Positions 47,694 through 57,184 are shown, counted from the first letter of the stretch. The stretch is 64,000 nucleotides of DNA from Mesorhizobium tianshanense (GCF_007830515.1 NZ_VLKT01000024.1:1-64000), one strand, 5' to 3'. The notes: generated by a model not told the origin, from the letters alone. Made by a program: numbers and translations.

Positions 47694-48200
47694 ATGCCCA
47701 TCCCCGCCCCCTTCGTCTCCCGCGCCATGGACATCGAGAAGGACTGGATCGACTACAACGGCCATCTCAATATGGCCTACTACAACGTGCTGTTCGATCG
47801 CTGCTCCGACGAAGCGTTCGAGAGGATGGGGATGGGGCTGGACTATGTGAAGCAGCGGCGGCTGACGATCTACACGGCGGAGGTCCATGTCTGCTATATC
47901 CAGGAGCTGCATCTCGACCACAAGGTCAATGTCTCCTTCCAACTCCTCGACCATGACGACAAGCGGCTCAGGGCCTACCAGGAAATCCGTCATGTCGACG
48001 GCTGGCTCGCCGCCACCTCCGAATCACTATCGCTGCATGTCGACATGTCCGGCCCGAAAGTGGCGCCCTTCCCGGCCGATGTCCTGGCCAAGGTGGAAGC
48101 CATGCGCGCCACCCATGCCGCGCTGCCGATGCCTGAGCGCGCCGGCCGTTCCATCGGTATCCGTCGCAAGACGCTTGAACCGCACTCGGACCGCCGTTAA
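47694..48200 (+). CDS. Hotdog-fold thioesterase family protein
   Basis: A 168-residue 4HBT-type thioesterase. The signature KDWIDYNGHLNMAYYNVLFDRCSDEAF contains the conserved Asp/Asn-Gly-His-x-Asn segment; VHVCYIQELHLDHKVNVSFQLLDHDDKRL is the second family block. Related rhizobial proteins hydrolyse betainyl-CoA or other acyl-CoAs in carnitine metabolism, but no carnitine genes are adjacent. An AGAAGGAAG precedes the ATG at 47694. Confidence 0.85.
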   Translation: MPIPAPFVSRAMDIEKDWIDYNGHLNMAYYNVLFDRCSDEAFERMGMGLDYVKQRRLTIYTAEVHVCYIQELHLDHKVNVSFQLLDHDDKRLRAYQEIRHVDGWLAATSESLSLHVDMSGPKVAPFPADVLAKVEAMRATHAALPMPERAGRSIGIRRKTLEPHSDRR

Positions 48201-48268
48201 CCTTACCGAGGTTTTAACGTGAACAAGCCGAATTGAGGCGTTGAACGACTCAGCGCGGCGTTGGAAAA

Positions 48269-48295
48269 CCCCCCGCATCGGATTGATACGGGGGG
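48269..48295. other. GC-rich hairpin in the 5' region of a small gene
   Basis: CCCCCCG (48269-48275) pairs with CGGGGGG (48289-48295), with ATC/GAT pairing further in after a mismatch. A TTTT run follows only on the minus strand. It might be a terminator for antisense transcription or a 5' UTR structure of the gene at 48324. Confidence 0.4.
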
Positions 48296-48323
48296 CGGAG
48301 CTGAAGCGGTTCGGGGAACGTGC

Positions 48324-48521
48324 ATGAAAACCGACATCAAGGTCGAGGCGGACAGGCTGGCGGCGGACCCACGCATCACCGACTATGATTTCTGGCGCTC
48401 GCTGAAGAACCTCAACAACGAGATTTTTCACATCGCCAACAACAACGAGCCGATCCCTTTCGCCATGATCCGCTGGCGCGCCATCCTGAAGCAGGCGCGC
48501 TCGAAGCGCGGGCATGCCTAG
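48324..48521 (+). CDS. Small conserved protein, function unknown
   Basis: A 65-residue protein with a charged N-terminal half (MKTDIKVEADRLAADPRITDYDFWRS) and a helix-like C-terminal half (NLNNEIFHIANNNEPIPFAMIRWRAILKQ). No domain was recognised. An ATG with GGGGAACG upstream and codon use like neighbouring genes support it. The in-frame ATG at 48261 lies before the hairpin and is less likely. Confidence 0.65.
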   Translation: MKTDIKVEADRLAADPRITDYDFWRSLKNLNNEIFHIANNNEPIPFAMIRWRAILKQARSKRGHA

Positions 48522-48684
48522 CGCCGCCATTGTGAAATAGTTCCCGGCCGCGCCGCCTCATCCGCTTGCCGGCACCTACTCGCCATCGCGCCAACGCGTT
48601 CCCGAGACGGTTACAGCGTCGGTGAATTGCATTGTATAATCCCTGCCGATATGGATTGCTGGCGGATCGCGATGGAGATGCGGG

Positions 48685-49215
48685 ATGGCGAAGGGCTCGC
48701 TATCTGAAATCGAAGCAGGATTGCCGATATGGGCGGCGGCAATCGCCAATAGACTTGACTTCTTCCGGCGCAGGCATTCCAGCAAACGCAGCATTGGCGA
48801 GTTGACAGTCGTTCTGGCCGCGCTTCGCCGCCGCGTCGCCGCACCAGATGGCGGGCATCAGGCTCTCCTCGCTTTTCTGCACGCCTGCCTAGCGTTGCTT
48901 GAGGAGGCAGCGGCCTCGCGAGCGGACCTCGCGAGTATCGCCCGTGACTTGGCAACGCTGAGTGATATGGCGCGAACATCCCTTGACGGCGATTGCGACG
49001 ATCGGCCGTTGATCGCCCACGAGGACAATATGAAGGGTTTGTCTGGTGCATCACGCTGGGCCGCCCAAGTGCCAGGTCGCGTGGTTTGGTTGGCTGCTAT
49101 GGCTGCCGAAGCACCTGATGCAGAAGCCGAAGCCGCCATTATGCTGGTGAACGACCTAGCTTCCGTTGATTCGGACTTTCCTCTGCGCGCCCTTCGCACG
49201 GCTGTACGAGCTTGA
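48685..49215 (+). CDS. Hypothetical protein
   Basis: A 176-residue, Ala/Leu-rich, mostly helical soluble protein (for example LTVVLAALRRRVAAPDGGHQAL and HACLALLEEAAASRADLASI). I recognise no domain. GGAGATGCGGG upstream of the ATG supports translation. Its codon use is less GC3-biased than that of its neighbours, which could mean recent acquisition or that it is a weakly expressed or decaying gene. It converges with the Lrp gene. Confidence 0.5.
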   Translation: MAKGSLSEIEAGLPIWAAAIANRLDFFRRRHSSKRSIGELTVVLAALRRRVAAPDGGHQALLAFLHACLALLEEAAASRADLASIARDLATLSDMARTSLDGDCDDRPLIAHEDNMKGLSGASRWAAQVPGRVVWLAAMAAEAPDAEAEAAIMLVNDLASVDSDFPLRALRTAVRA

Positions 49216-49299
49216 GCGTCGTCCTGCGGCTTCTGGCTCTGCTCCGGTGCAACCGCTGTTGCCAACTCACTCACGAAATGATCGCCTCTCTCTTGAACA

Positions 49300-49779
49300 T
49301 CAAGGCAGCCGCTTCACCGCCTCCAGCGGCGAACGTGCCACCACCGGCGACGACTGGATGATCGCGGTGTTGGTCATCGCAAACGGGATGATCCGGTCGA
49401 TCACTCTTTCGAGTTCGGCCACCGAGCCGACATGCGCCAGCGCGATGAAACAGTCCTCGCCGGTCACCCGGTCGCATTGCGCGATTTCCGGCAAGTCGCG
49501 GATGATCTCGGCCACAACGGCCAATTGCCCCGGCACCGGCCTGATCCGCAGCCATGCCGACAGCTTCATGCCGAGCGCGGCCGGGTTGATCCTGACCGTG
49601 TAGGCCACGATCACGCCGCTCTCCTGCAGCCGCCGGATGCGCTCGGCAACGCTCGGCGCCGACAGGCCGACCGAGCGCGCCAGTTCGGCGGTGCTGGTGC
49701 GGGCGTCCCTTTCCAGCAGGCGCAGGATTTTCAGATCGGCCGCATCCAGGTCGGCATTTTCGTTTCGAAGGCATTTCAA
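49300..49779 (-). CDS. Lrp/AsnC family transcriptional regulator
   Basis: A 159-residue regulator. The N-terminal AsnC helix-turn-helix is LDAADLKILRLLERDARTSTAELARSVGLSAPSVAERIRRLQESGVI; the C-terminal RAM/ACT-like domain includes IAQCDRVTGEDCFIALAHVGSVAELERVID. The start is taken as a TTG at 49779 with AAGGAG six bases upstream. It is divergent from an EamA exporter gene, and rhizobial Lrp proteins commonly control an adjacent amino acid exporter. Confidence 0.88.
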   Translation of the reverse strand: MKCLRNENADLDAADLKILRLLERDARTSTAELARSVGLSAPSVAERIRRLQESGVIVAYTVRINPAALGMKLSAWLRIRPVPGQLAVVAEIIRDLPEIAQCDRVTGEDCFIALAHVGSVAELERVIDRIIPFAMTNTAIIQSSPVVARSPLEAVKRLP

Positions 49780-49868
49780 CGAAAACTCCTTGTCTTTGGA
49801 AAGGTAACCGCCTCCCTTGCTGACTATCATCCATATAAACCAGCAAGATCGCCTGCGATAATGACCGC

Positions 49869-50768
49869 ATGGAAGATCGAACACAAGCACCCGCTGCGGT
49901 CCCTGCCCTCGCCGGCCCCGCCTTTGGCAAGCTGGCGACCTCGCTGCCGCCGCATGTCTGGTTCGGTGTCAGCGCCGTGTTCCACTATCTCGGGCCGGCC
50001 TTCGCCGTGCTGCTTTTCCCGCATGTCGGCGTGCTCGGCATGGCCTGGCTACGCATCGTCACGGCCGCCCTTGCCTTTGCGCCGCTAACCCGGCCCTGGA
50101 CGGTCTTCGCCCGCGCCGACCGGCCGACACGACTGCTGCTCCTCGCCTTTGGCGCCTGCCTCGGCGTGATGAATTGCTCCTTCTACCTGGCGCTCGACCG
50201 TTTGCCGATCTCGCTGGTCGCGGCGATCGAATTCGTCGGGACCATCGGCGTCGCGCTTGTCGGCGTCAGAAGCCCGCGCAATCTCGCGGCCCTTGCCGTC
50301 GCCGTCACCGGCACCTTGCTGCTGATCGATGTGAAATGGTCAAGCGACCCGATCGGCCTGTTCTGGGCCTTCCTCAACGGCGCGCTGTTCGTTGGCTACA
50401 TCGTGCTTGGCCATCGCGTCGCCCGCGCCGGCGACGGCATCGCCGGCCTGGGTGCCGCCATGGCGGTCGCCTTCCTCATCGTGCTGCCGATAGGCTTCAC
50501 CGATGCGCTGCCGGCTTTCTCGGCGCCGCCACTGCTCATCGCCGCGATCGGCGTCGGCATCTGCTCGTCGGTCATCCCCTATATATGCGACCAGCTTGCC
50601 ATGTCGCGGCTGCCGCGGTCGAGCTTCGCGCTGATGCTGTCGTTGCTGCCGGTCACCGCCACGCTGATCGGCGTCATTGTGCTCCGCCAGATACCCAGCC
50701 CTACCGATTGCCTCGGCATCGCGCTGGTGGTGGCCGGCGTCGCTTTCCACAAACCGGCAAATGCCTGA
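49869..50768 (+). CDS. EamA/RhtA-like inner membrane transporter
   Basis: A 299-residue drug/metabolite superfamily protein with about ten hydrophobic segments arranged as two EamA repeats. The first contains FGACLGVMNCSFYLALDRLPISLVAAIEFVGTIGVALVG and the second RLPRSSFALMLSLLPVTATLIGVIVL, the arrangement found in RhtA-type threonine/homoserine exporters. It is divergent from an Lrp regulator, so control by amino acid availability is likely. The exported compound is not known. Confidence 0.88.
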   Translation: MEDRTQAPAAVPALAGPAFGKLATSLPPHVWFGVSAVFHYLGPAFAVLLFPHVGVLGMAWLRIVTAALAFAPLTRPWTVFARADRPTRLLLLAFGACLGVMNCSFYLALDRLPISLVAAIEFVGTIGVALVGVRSPRNLAALAVAVTGTLLLIDVKWSSDPIGLFWAFLNGALFVGYIVLGHRVARAGDGIAGLGAAMAVAFLIVLPIGFTDALPAFSAPPLLIAAIGVGICSSVIPYICDQLAMSRLPRSSFALMLSLLPVTATLIGVIVLRQIPSPTDCLGIALVVAGVAFHKPANA

Positions 50769-51674
50769 TCAAGCAAGCTTTTCCCTGAGGAAGGCGCTCG
50801 TGCGGCCCCAGGCGAGATCCGCGGCGTTCTTGTCGTAGCGAGCCGCGGACGTGTCATTGTTGAAAGCATGATTGGCGCCTTCATAGACATAGGCCGTGTA
50901 CTCGACCTTGGCCGCATCGAGTTCCTTCTTGAAGGCGTCGATACCGGCATTGATGCGGGTGTCGAGCCCGGCATAATGCAACATAAGCGCCGCCTTGATC
51001 TTCGGCACATCCTCGGCCTTCGGCTGCATGCCGTAATAGGCGACAGTGGCGACCAGATCGGGCGCGTTGGCAGCCAGCGTGTTCACCGTTCCGCCGCCCC
51101 AGCAGAAGCCGACCGCGCCGACCTTGCCGTTGCCATCCTCGTAGCCTTTGAGAAAAGCGACAGTTGCGACCGCATTGGCAACGGTCTGCGCCAGATCGAG
51201 CTTGGAAAACTGGTCCCGTGCCTTGTCCTCGTCGGCCGGCGTGCCGCCGAGCGGCGACAGGAAGTCCGGGGCGAGCGCCACGAACCCTTCCAGCGCCACG
51301 CGCCGCGCCACATCGCGTATATGCGGGTTGAGACCCCTGTTCTCATGCACGACGATGACGGTGCCGAGCTTGCCGGACTGGCCGGCTGGCTTGACCAGAT
51401 AGCCCTTCATCTCGCCACCGCTGCCAGGATAGCTGATGTCCTCGCCCGTCACGCGTGAATCGTCCTCGGCGACGATCGCCGCCCGGGCCGAATTCGCCGC
51501 CAGCAGCGGTGCGATCGCAGCGGCCGCGGCACCTGATCCGGCAAGCCTGGTCAACTGTTCCATGAAGCGGCGCCGGTCGAGCGTCAGATGCGTGTATTCG
51601 TCATAGGCGTCGATCATCGCCTGGGTGATGGCAGGTCTCGTGACGGCCGGGCTGGCAGGGGTCGATTTTGTCAT
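50769..51674 (-). CDS. Dienelactone hydrolase family protein with Tat-like signal
   Basis: A 301-residue alpha/beta hydrolase. The N-terminal region has a twin-arginine-like signal (LDRRRFMEQLTRLAGSGAAA with a hydrophobic stretch ending NSARA). The catalytic domain shows VIVVHENRGLNPHIRDVARR, the nucleophile motif GFCWGGG (Cys nucleophile as in dienelactone hydrolase), and a His near YEGANHAFNND. Periplasmic location is inferred from the signal. The ATG at 51674 has GAGGAGAG upstream. The substrate is unknown; gcd lies just downstream of its promoter side in the same orientation (222 bases). Confidence 0.88.
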   Translation of the reverse strand: MTKSTPASPAVTRPAITQAMIDAYDEYTHLTLDRRRFMEQLTRLAGSGAAAAAIAPLLAANSARAAIVAEDDSRVTGEDISYPGSGGEMKGYLVKPAGQSGKLGTVIVVHENRGLNPHIRDVARRVALEGFVALAPDFLSPLGGTPADEDKARDQFSKLDLAQTVANAVATVAFLKGYEDGNGKVGAVGFCWGGGTVNTLAANAPDLVATVAYYGMQPKAEDVPKIKAALMLHYAGLDTRINAGIDAFKKELDAAKVEYTAYVYEGANHAFNNDTSAARYDKNAADLAWGRTSAFLREKLA

Positions 51675-51896
51675 GGCGCTCTCCTCGGCTTCGGGAAACA
51701 CTCCCGCCGCGCAAGATAGGGCAGAAGCCCACATGGTCCAGTCACGGATGAGTGAGGCCCGGCATGCAACGCGCCCCGCAACGTCCTCAGAATAATCCAG
51801 GAGGACGGCCGTGGCCTTATTCGGCGCCGTCGCCAAAGCCTGTCTGCTGGTGTCGGCATGAAAGCCGTGACGCCATCTCGGGCTTTAAACGATGCC

Positions 51897-54209
51897 CTAC
51901 TTCGGCAGCGTATAAGCCATCACATAATCCCCCGGCTTGGTGCCGACCGAGCCATGGCCGCCGGCGACGATGACCACGAACTGGCGTCCGTCGGCGACCG
52001 TGTAGGTCATCGGCGTCGACTGACCGCCGGCCGGCAGCCGGGTCTGCCAGAGCTGCCTGCCGGTCGTCAGGTCGTAGGCGCGAAGGTAATCGTCGACCGC
52101 GGCGCCCAGGAAAGCGACGCCGCCGGCGGTGATCATCGGCCCACCGATGCCTGGCACGCCGACCTTGAACGGCAGCGGCAACGGCGTCATGTCGTAGACG
52201 GTTCCGTTCCTGTGCTTGTAGACGATCTTGCCGGTCCTGAGATCGGCGCCCGCCACATAGCCCCAGGGCGGCGCCTGGCAGGGAATGCCGAGCGGCGACA
52301 GGAACGGTCCCATCACCACCGCATAGGGCGCGCCCTCGTTGCGGTTCAAGCCTTGCTCGCTGCCGCGCCCCTCGTCCGGCGGCGGCACCTGGTCGCGCGG
52401 AATGAGCTGCGACTTGAACGCCAGATAGGTCGGCATGCCGAACATCACCTGCCGCACCGGATCGACGGCCACGCCGCCCCAGTTGAAGGTGCCGAAATTA
52501 CCGGGATAGATCAGCGAGCCCTGAACCGAAGGCGGCGTATAGCGACCCTCGTAGCGAAGGCCCTGGAATTCGATCCGGCAGGCCAGCTGGTCGAACATGG
52601 TGATGCCCCACATGTCGGCGCCAGTCAGCGGCTTTGGATTGAAGCTCAGGTCCGAGGCCGGCTGTGTCGGCGATGTGTGGTCGCCCTCGATCGCGCCGCC
52701 CGGCGCCGGGACTTCGTTGACCGGGACGATCGGCTCGCCGCTGCGCCGGTCGAGCACATAGAGGTCGCCCTGCTTGGTCGGCCCGACCAGCGCCGGCACC
52801 ACGCCATTGAGCGTGGTGATGTCGACCAGGGTCGGCTGCGCCGGCACGTCCATGTCCCACAGATCGTGATGCACGGTCTGCCGCACCCAGCGCAGTTGTC
52901 CGGTGGCGAGATCGAGCGCGGTGATCGAGGAGGAGAATTTCTCGACATTGGCGCTGCGCCCCATGCCGAGCTGATCCGGCGTCTGGTTGCCGAGCGGCAC
53001 GTAGAGCAGGCCGAGCTTCTCGTCGGCACTCGCCGTCGACCACATGTTGGGCGAGTTGTGGGTATAGGTCTGGCCCGGCGACAGTGGCGTCGTCTGGTCC
53101 GGATTGCCCGAATCCCAGTTCCACACCAGGGCGCCAGTATCGACGTCGAAGGCGCGGATGACGCCTGACGGTTCCTCCGTCGAATAATTGTCGTTGACCG
53201 CGCCGCCGACAATGATCTTGCCGCCTGATATCAGCGGCGCCGAAGTCGAATAGTAATAGCCCGACTTCGGATAGGGCATGTTGGCGAGCAGGTTCAGCGT
53301 GCCGCCTTCGGCGAATGCGGGACAAACCTGGCCATTCGCGGCGTCGAGCGCGATCAATCGCGCGTCGGATGTCGGCAGATAAACGCGGGCCGCGCAAGGT
53401 TGGCCAGCGGCGATCTTGGCATCCGCATAATAGGACACGCCGCGGCAGGTCTGATGCTGGCGATCCTTGTCCAGCTTGACCTGTGGATCGTAGCGCCACT
53501 TCTCCTTGCCGGTCGCGGCGTCGATGGCGATGGCGAAATTATGCGGCGTACAGATGTAGAGCGTATCGGCGACCTTCAGCGGCGTCACCTGATAGGTCGT
53601 CTCGCCGACATCGTCGGGCCCCTTCACGTCGCCGGTGCGGTAGGTCCAGGCCGGCTGCAAATTGGCGACGTTGTCTGATGTGATCTGGTCGAGCGGCGAA
53701 TAGCGCTGGCCGTACTGCGTGCGGCCGTAATAGTGCCATTCGCCGGCGGGTACATTGCCGCCGAGATCGGCGGTCGGCGTGATCTCGTCGGCGTTGAGTT
53801 GGCCGGCAATATCCTTCGGATCGGCGGTCATCGAATAGCCGGCGACGCCGAGCGAGGCCAGCACCGCCAGGATCAGCGGCGCCCGACCGTCTGGGCCGGT
53901 GAGACCCCGCCTCGCCCATGGCGTCAGCAACCACAACGCGACAAGGACGATGATGCCGCCGCGCGGGCCGAGTTCCCACCAGTCGAAGCCTGTCTCCCAG
54001 ACCGCCCAGCCAAGCGTGCCGATGACGATTGCCGCGTAGAGCCACAGCGCCATCGACTTGCGCCTGTAGAGCAGCCAGGCGGCAACGAGGAAGGCGATGC
54101 CGGCAATGACATAGTACCAGCTGCCGCCCAGCGAAGCTAACCAGATGCCGCCGCCGCCGAGCACCAGGCCAATGATGAAGAGGATGAGGGAGGTGATGAC
54201 GACCGCCAA
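51897..54209 (-). CDS. gcd: Membrane-bound PQQ-dependent glucose dehydrogenase
   Basis: A 770-residue quinoprotein. About five N-terminal transmembrane segments (SLILFIIGLVLG, YYVIAGIAFLVAAWLLY, LWLYAAIVIGTLG and others) are followed by an eight-bladed PQQ beta-propeller with repeated DxxTGxxxW-type blades (AIDAATGKEKWRYDP, AFDVDTGALVWNWDS, ALDLATGQLRWVRQ, AYDLTTGRQLWQTRL). It oxidises aldoses in the periplasm and passes electrons to ubiquinone. Expression could acidify the surroundings and release phosphate. I place the start at a TTG at 54209 with AAGGAG upstream, which fits the usual family N-terminus; the open frame continues to 54275. Confidence 0.95.
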   Translation of the reverse strand: MAVVITSLILFIIGLVLGGGGIWLASLGGSWYYVIAGIAFLVAAWLLYRRKSMALWLYAAIVIGTLGWAVWETGFDWWELGPRGGIIVLVALWLLTPWARRGLTGPDGRAPLILAVLASLGVAGYSMTADPKDIAGQLNADEITPTADLGGNVPAGEWHYYGRTQYGQRYSPLDQITSDNVANLQPAWTYRTGDVKGPDDVGETTYQVTPLKVADTLYICTPHNFAIAIDAATGKEKWRYDPQVKLDKDRQHQTCRGVSYYADAKIAAGQPCAARVYLPTSDARLIALDAANGQVCPAFAEGGTLNLLANMPYPKSGYYYSTSAPLISGGKIIVGGAVNDNYSTEEPSGVIRAFDVDTGALVWNWDSGNPDQTTPLSPGQTYTHNSPNMWSTASADEKLGLLYVPLGNQTPDQLGMGRSANVEKFSSSITALDLATGQLRWVRQTVHHDLWDMDVPAQPTLVDITTLNGVVPALVGPTKQGDLYVLDRRSGEPIVPVNEVPAPGGAIEGDHTSPTQPASDLSFNPKPLTGADMWGITMFDQLACRIEFQGLRYEGRYTPPSVQGSLIYPGNFGTFNWGGVAVDPVRQVMFGMPTYLAFKSQLIPRDQVPPPDEGRGSEQGLNRNEGAPYAVVMGPFLSPLGIPCQAPPWGYVAGADLRTGKIVYKHRNGTVYDMTPLPLPFKVGVPGIGGPMITAGGVAFLGAAVDDYLRAYDLTTGRQLWQTRLPAGGQSTPMTYTVADGRQFVVIVAGGHGSVGTKPGDYVMAYTLPK

Positions 54210-54427
54210 GACGATGCTCCTTCGACTGGTGCGCTCCGCGACACGCCCATGGGCAACCCCGCATTGCGCTCCCACCCCGACGCAACTTTCTCCGGCCCGC
54301 TGAGCCTGTCAAGCAGGCCCGGCGCCATAGGTTGTGTGCTACCGGATTTACAGGTCCCCGGCGTGGATCGAGAACAAAACGGAGACACTTCTGGCCTTTC
54401 GCCGCCGAATCACTACATTCGGGGGCA

Positions 54428-57184
54428 ATGTCCGGCTTTTCGGAAGACATGCCCTTTTTTGACGAACCGAATGCGCGGCCCCCGGCCCCGTCCGGCATCG
54501 CCGCGCGCGCCATGGCTGCCCGCAGCGGCCACAACAATGCGCCCGACTATCTGAACGGCCTTAATCCCGAACAGCGGCTGGCGGTGGAAACCACCGAGGG
54601 TCCGGTTCTGGTGCTGGCCGGCGCCGGCACCGGCAAGACGCGCGTCTTGACCACCCGCATCGCCCACATCCTCGCCACCGGCAAGGCATTCCCGTCGCAG
54701 ATCCTCGCTGTCACCTTCACCAACAAGGCGGCGCGCGAGATGAAGCAGCGCATCGGCCTGCTAGTAGGCGAGAAGATCGAGGGCATGCCGTGGCTCGGCA
54801 CCTTCCACTCGATTGGCGTGAAGCTGCTTCGCAGACACGCCGAGCTTGCCGGGCTCAAATCCGACTTCACCATTCTCGACACCGACGACGTCGTGCGGCT
54901 GATCAAGCAGCTCATCCAGGCCGAAGGGCTGGACGACAAGCGCTGGCCGGCCAAGCAGTTCGCCCAGATGATCGACGGCTGGAAGAACAAAGGGCTTGGC
55001 CCCGCCGACATTCCCGAGGGCGACGCCCGCGCCTTCGCCAACGGCAAGGGTCGCGAGCTCTACAAGGCCTATCAGGAGCGGCTGAAGACGCTGAACGCCT
55101 GCGACTTCGGCGATCTTCTGTGCCACCCGATCCGCATCTTCCGCGCCAATCCGGACGTGCTGAAGGAATATCACAAGCGCTTCCGCTACATCCTCGTCGA
55201 CGAATATCAGGACACCAACACCGCGCAGTACATGTGGCTGCGCCTGCTGGCGCAGCGGCCGGAAGGAGCGGGCAAGAGCGCCGGCGCAGGAGGCAAGCCA
55301 GTCTCCCCCCATGTGGGGGAGATGTCCGGCAGGACAGAGGGGGGCGCGCAAGATCGCGGCGCCTCCAAGGATCACAATGGAAATGCCGGCGGGACAGCGC
55401 CCCCCTCTGTCGGCTCCGCCGACATCTCCCCCACAAGGGGGGAGATTGGGCACTCTTCGGCCGAAACCCGCGCCACCGTAAATATCTGCTGCGTCGGCGA
55501 CGACGACCAATCCATCTATGGCTGGCGCGGGGCCGAGGTCGACAACATCCTGCGCTTCGACAAGGATTTTCCCGGCGCCACCATCATAAGGCTGGAGCGC
55601 AACTACCGCTCGACCGCGCACATACTTGGCACCGCCTCCCACCTCATCGCCCACAATGAGGGCCGCTTCGGCAAAACGCTGTTCACCGAAAAAATCGCCG
55701 AGGACGACGAGAAGGTGCATGTCCATGCCGCCTGGGATTCCGAGGAGGAGGCCCGCGCCGTCGGCGAGACCATCGAGGCCTACCAGCGCCCAGATAAACA
55801 AGGAAATCGGCACAATCTCAACGACATGGCCATTCTGGTCCGCGCGTCCTTCCAGATGCGCGAGTTCGAGGACCGTTTCGTCACGCTCGGCCTCAACTAT
55901 CGCGTCATCGGCGGCCCGCGCTTCTACGAACGCCTCGAAATTCGCGATGCGCTGGCCTTCTTCCGCGTCGTCGCGCAAGGCGCCGACGACCTCGCCTTCG
56001 AGCGCATCGTCAACGTGCCGAAGCGCGGGCTTGGCGAAGCCACCATCCGCCAGATCCACGACACGGCGCGCGCGCTCCGCATCCCGATGCTGGAGGCCGC
56101 GGAAAAACTCGCCGAGAGCGACGAGTTGAAGCCGAAGCCACGCGCCGCACTGCGCGAGGTCGCCGCCAATTTCGAGCGCTGGCAGAAGGCGCTGGAAACC
56201 ACGCCGCACACCGAGCTTGCCGAGACCATCCTGGAAGAGAGCGGCTACACCGACATGTGGAAGAACGACCGCTCGGTGGAAGCGCCGGGACGGCTGGAGA
56301 ATTTGAAGGAACTGATCCGCTCCATGGAGGAGTATGAATCGCTGCGCTCCTTCCTCGAGCATGTCGCACTGGTGATGGACGCCGAGCAGAACGCCGAGCT
56401 CGACGCCGTCAACATCATGACGCTGCATTCGGCCAAGGGCCTCGAATTCGAGACCGTTTTTCTCCCCGGCTGGGAGGAAGGCCTGTTTCCGCACCAGCGC
56501 GCCCTCGACGAGGGCGGCCGCTCCGGGCTGGAGGAAGAACGGCGGCTGGCCTATGTCGGCCTGACCCGCGCCAAGAAGAACCTGCACCTCTGGTTCGTTT
56601 CCAACCGCCGCATCCACGGCCTGTGGCAATCGACCATACCGTCGCGCTTCCTCGAGGAACTGCCGGAAGCTCATGTCGATGTCGCCGAGAGCGGCAACAG
56701 CTATGGCGGCTACGGCAATTCCTATGGCGGCGGTTCCTTTGCGTCCGGCCGTGGCGGCAGGCAGAACCCTTACGGCGCCTCGCGCTTCGACAACGTTGGC
56801 GGCAATACAGACGGCGAGAAATCCGGCGCCTTCTCCAACACCTATGCGACGCCGGGCTGGCAGCGCGCGCAGCAGAATCGCACCGAAGCCACCGACCGCA
56901 ACTGGGGCTCGCGCTCCGGCCATCAGGTCGAGCGCATCGGCTACGGCGAGACCGACAGTGGCTATGGCGCCGGCCGCACCAGCGTCAAAGGCCGCACCAT
57001 CGACGGCGAGCTGGTCGCCAAATCGGTCGCCGACACACCGTCGGCCTTCAGCGTCGGCGACCGCGTCTTCCACCAGAAATTCGGCAACGGCAACATATCG
57101 GCCATCGACGGCAACAAGCTGACCATCGACTTCGACAAGGCCGGCCAGAAACGCGTGCTGGATGGGTTTGTCACCGGGGTGTGA
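54428..57184 (+). CDS. uvrD: ATP-dependent DNA helicase UvrD/PcrA with internal repeat insertion
   Basis: A 918-residue SF1A helicase. Walker A AGAGTGKTR is at about residues 63-71, motif Ia follows, Walker B is LVDEYQDTN near 258-264, and motif III is VGDDDQSIYGWRGAEVDN near 355. Motifs V-VI are TLHSAKGLEFETVFLPG and YVGLTRAKK. A Gly/Ser-rich linker (NSYGGYGNSYGGGSFAS) leads to a C-terminal Tudor-like RNA-polymerase-binding domain (VGDRVFHQKFGNGNIS). Between DEYQDTN and motif III the protein carries a roughly 70-residue extra segment (about 279-349) encoded largely by a palindromic DNA repeat at 55300-55447. It is expected to unwind DNA in nucleotide excision and mismatch repair. Confidence 0.94.
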   Translation: MSGFSEDMPFFDEPNARPPAPSGIAARAMAARSGHNNAPDYLNGLNPEQRLAVETTEGPVLVLAGAGTGKTRVLTTRIAHILATGKAFPSQILAVTFTNKAAREMKQRIGLLVGEKIEGMPWLGTFHSIGVKLLRRHAELAGLKSDFTILDTDDVVRLIKQLIQAEGLDDKRWPAKQFAQMIDGWKNKGLGPADIPEGDARAFANGKGRELYKAYQERLKTLNACDFGDLLCHPIRIFRANPDVLKEYHKRFRYILVDEYQDTNTAQYMWLRLLAQRPEGAGKSAGAGGKPVSPHVGEMSGRTEGGAQDRGASKDHNGNAGGTAPPSVGSADISPTRGEIGHSSAETRATVNICCVGDDDQSIYGWRGAEVDNILRFDKDFPGATIIRLERNYRSTAHILGTASHLIAHNEGRFGKTLFTEKIAEDDEKVHVHAAWDSEEEARAVGETIEAYQRPDKQGNRHNLNDMAILVRASFQMREFEDRFVTLGLNYRVIGGPRFYERLEIRDALAFFRVVAQGADDLAFERIVNVPKRGLGEATIRQIHDTARALRIPMLEAAEKLAESDELKPKPRAALREVAANFERWQKALETTPHTELAETILEESGYTDMWKNDRSVEAPGRLENLKELIRSMEEYESLRSFLEHVALVMDAEQNAELDAVNIMTLHSAKGLEFETVFLPGWEEGLFPHQRALDEGGRSGLEEERRLAYVGLTRAKKNLHLWFVSNRRIHGLWQSTIPSRFLEELPEAHVDVAESGNSYGGYGNSYGGGSFASGRGGRQNPYGASRFDNVGGNTDGEKSGAFSNTYATPGWQRAQQNRTEATDRNWGSRSGHQVERIGYGETDSGYGAGRTSVKGRTIDGELVAKSVADTPSAFSVGDRVFHQKFGNGNISAIDGNKLTIDFDKAGQKRVLDGFVTGV
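55300..55447 (+). repeat. 148-bp palindromic repeat inserted in uvrD reading frame
   Basis: The left arm (55300-55347, starting AGTCTCCCCCCATGTGG) is the near-perfect inverted copy of the right arm (55397-55447), with a 49-base centre. Each arm holds its own CCCCC/GGGGG hairpin. The frame stays open through the repeat and adds residues such as SPHVGEMSGRTEGGA and APPSVGSADISPTRGEIG to UvrD. Confidence 0.85.

Noticed and set aside
55262..55478. A mini-intein in UvrD
   Set aside because: The insert is about 70 residues, too short for a mini-intein, and lacks splice-junction Cys/Ser and HN motifs; the palindromic DNA explains it better.
54761..57073. A 770-codon open frame on the minus strand opposite uvrD
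   Set aside because: Antisense to all helicase motifs of uvrD; composition is that of a shadow frame.
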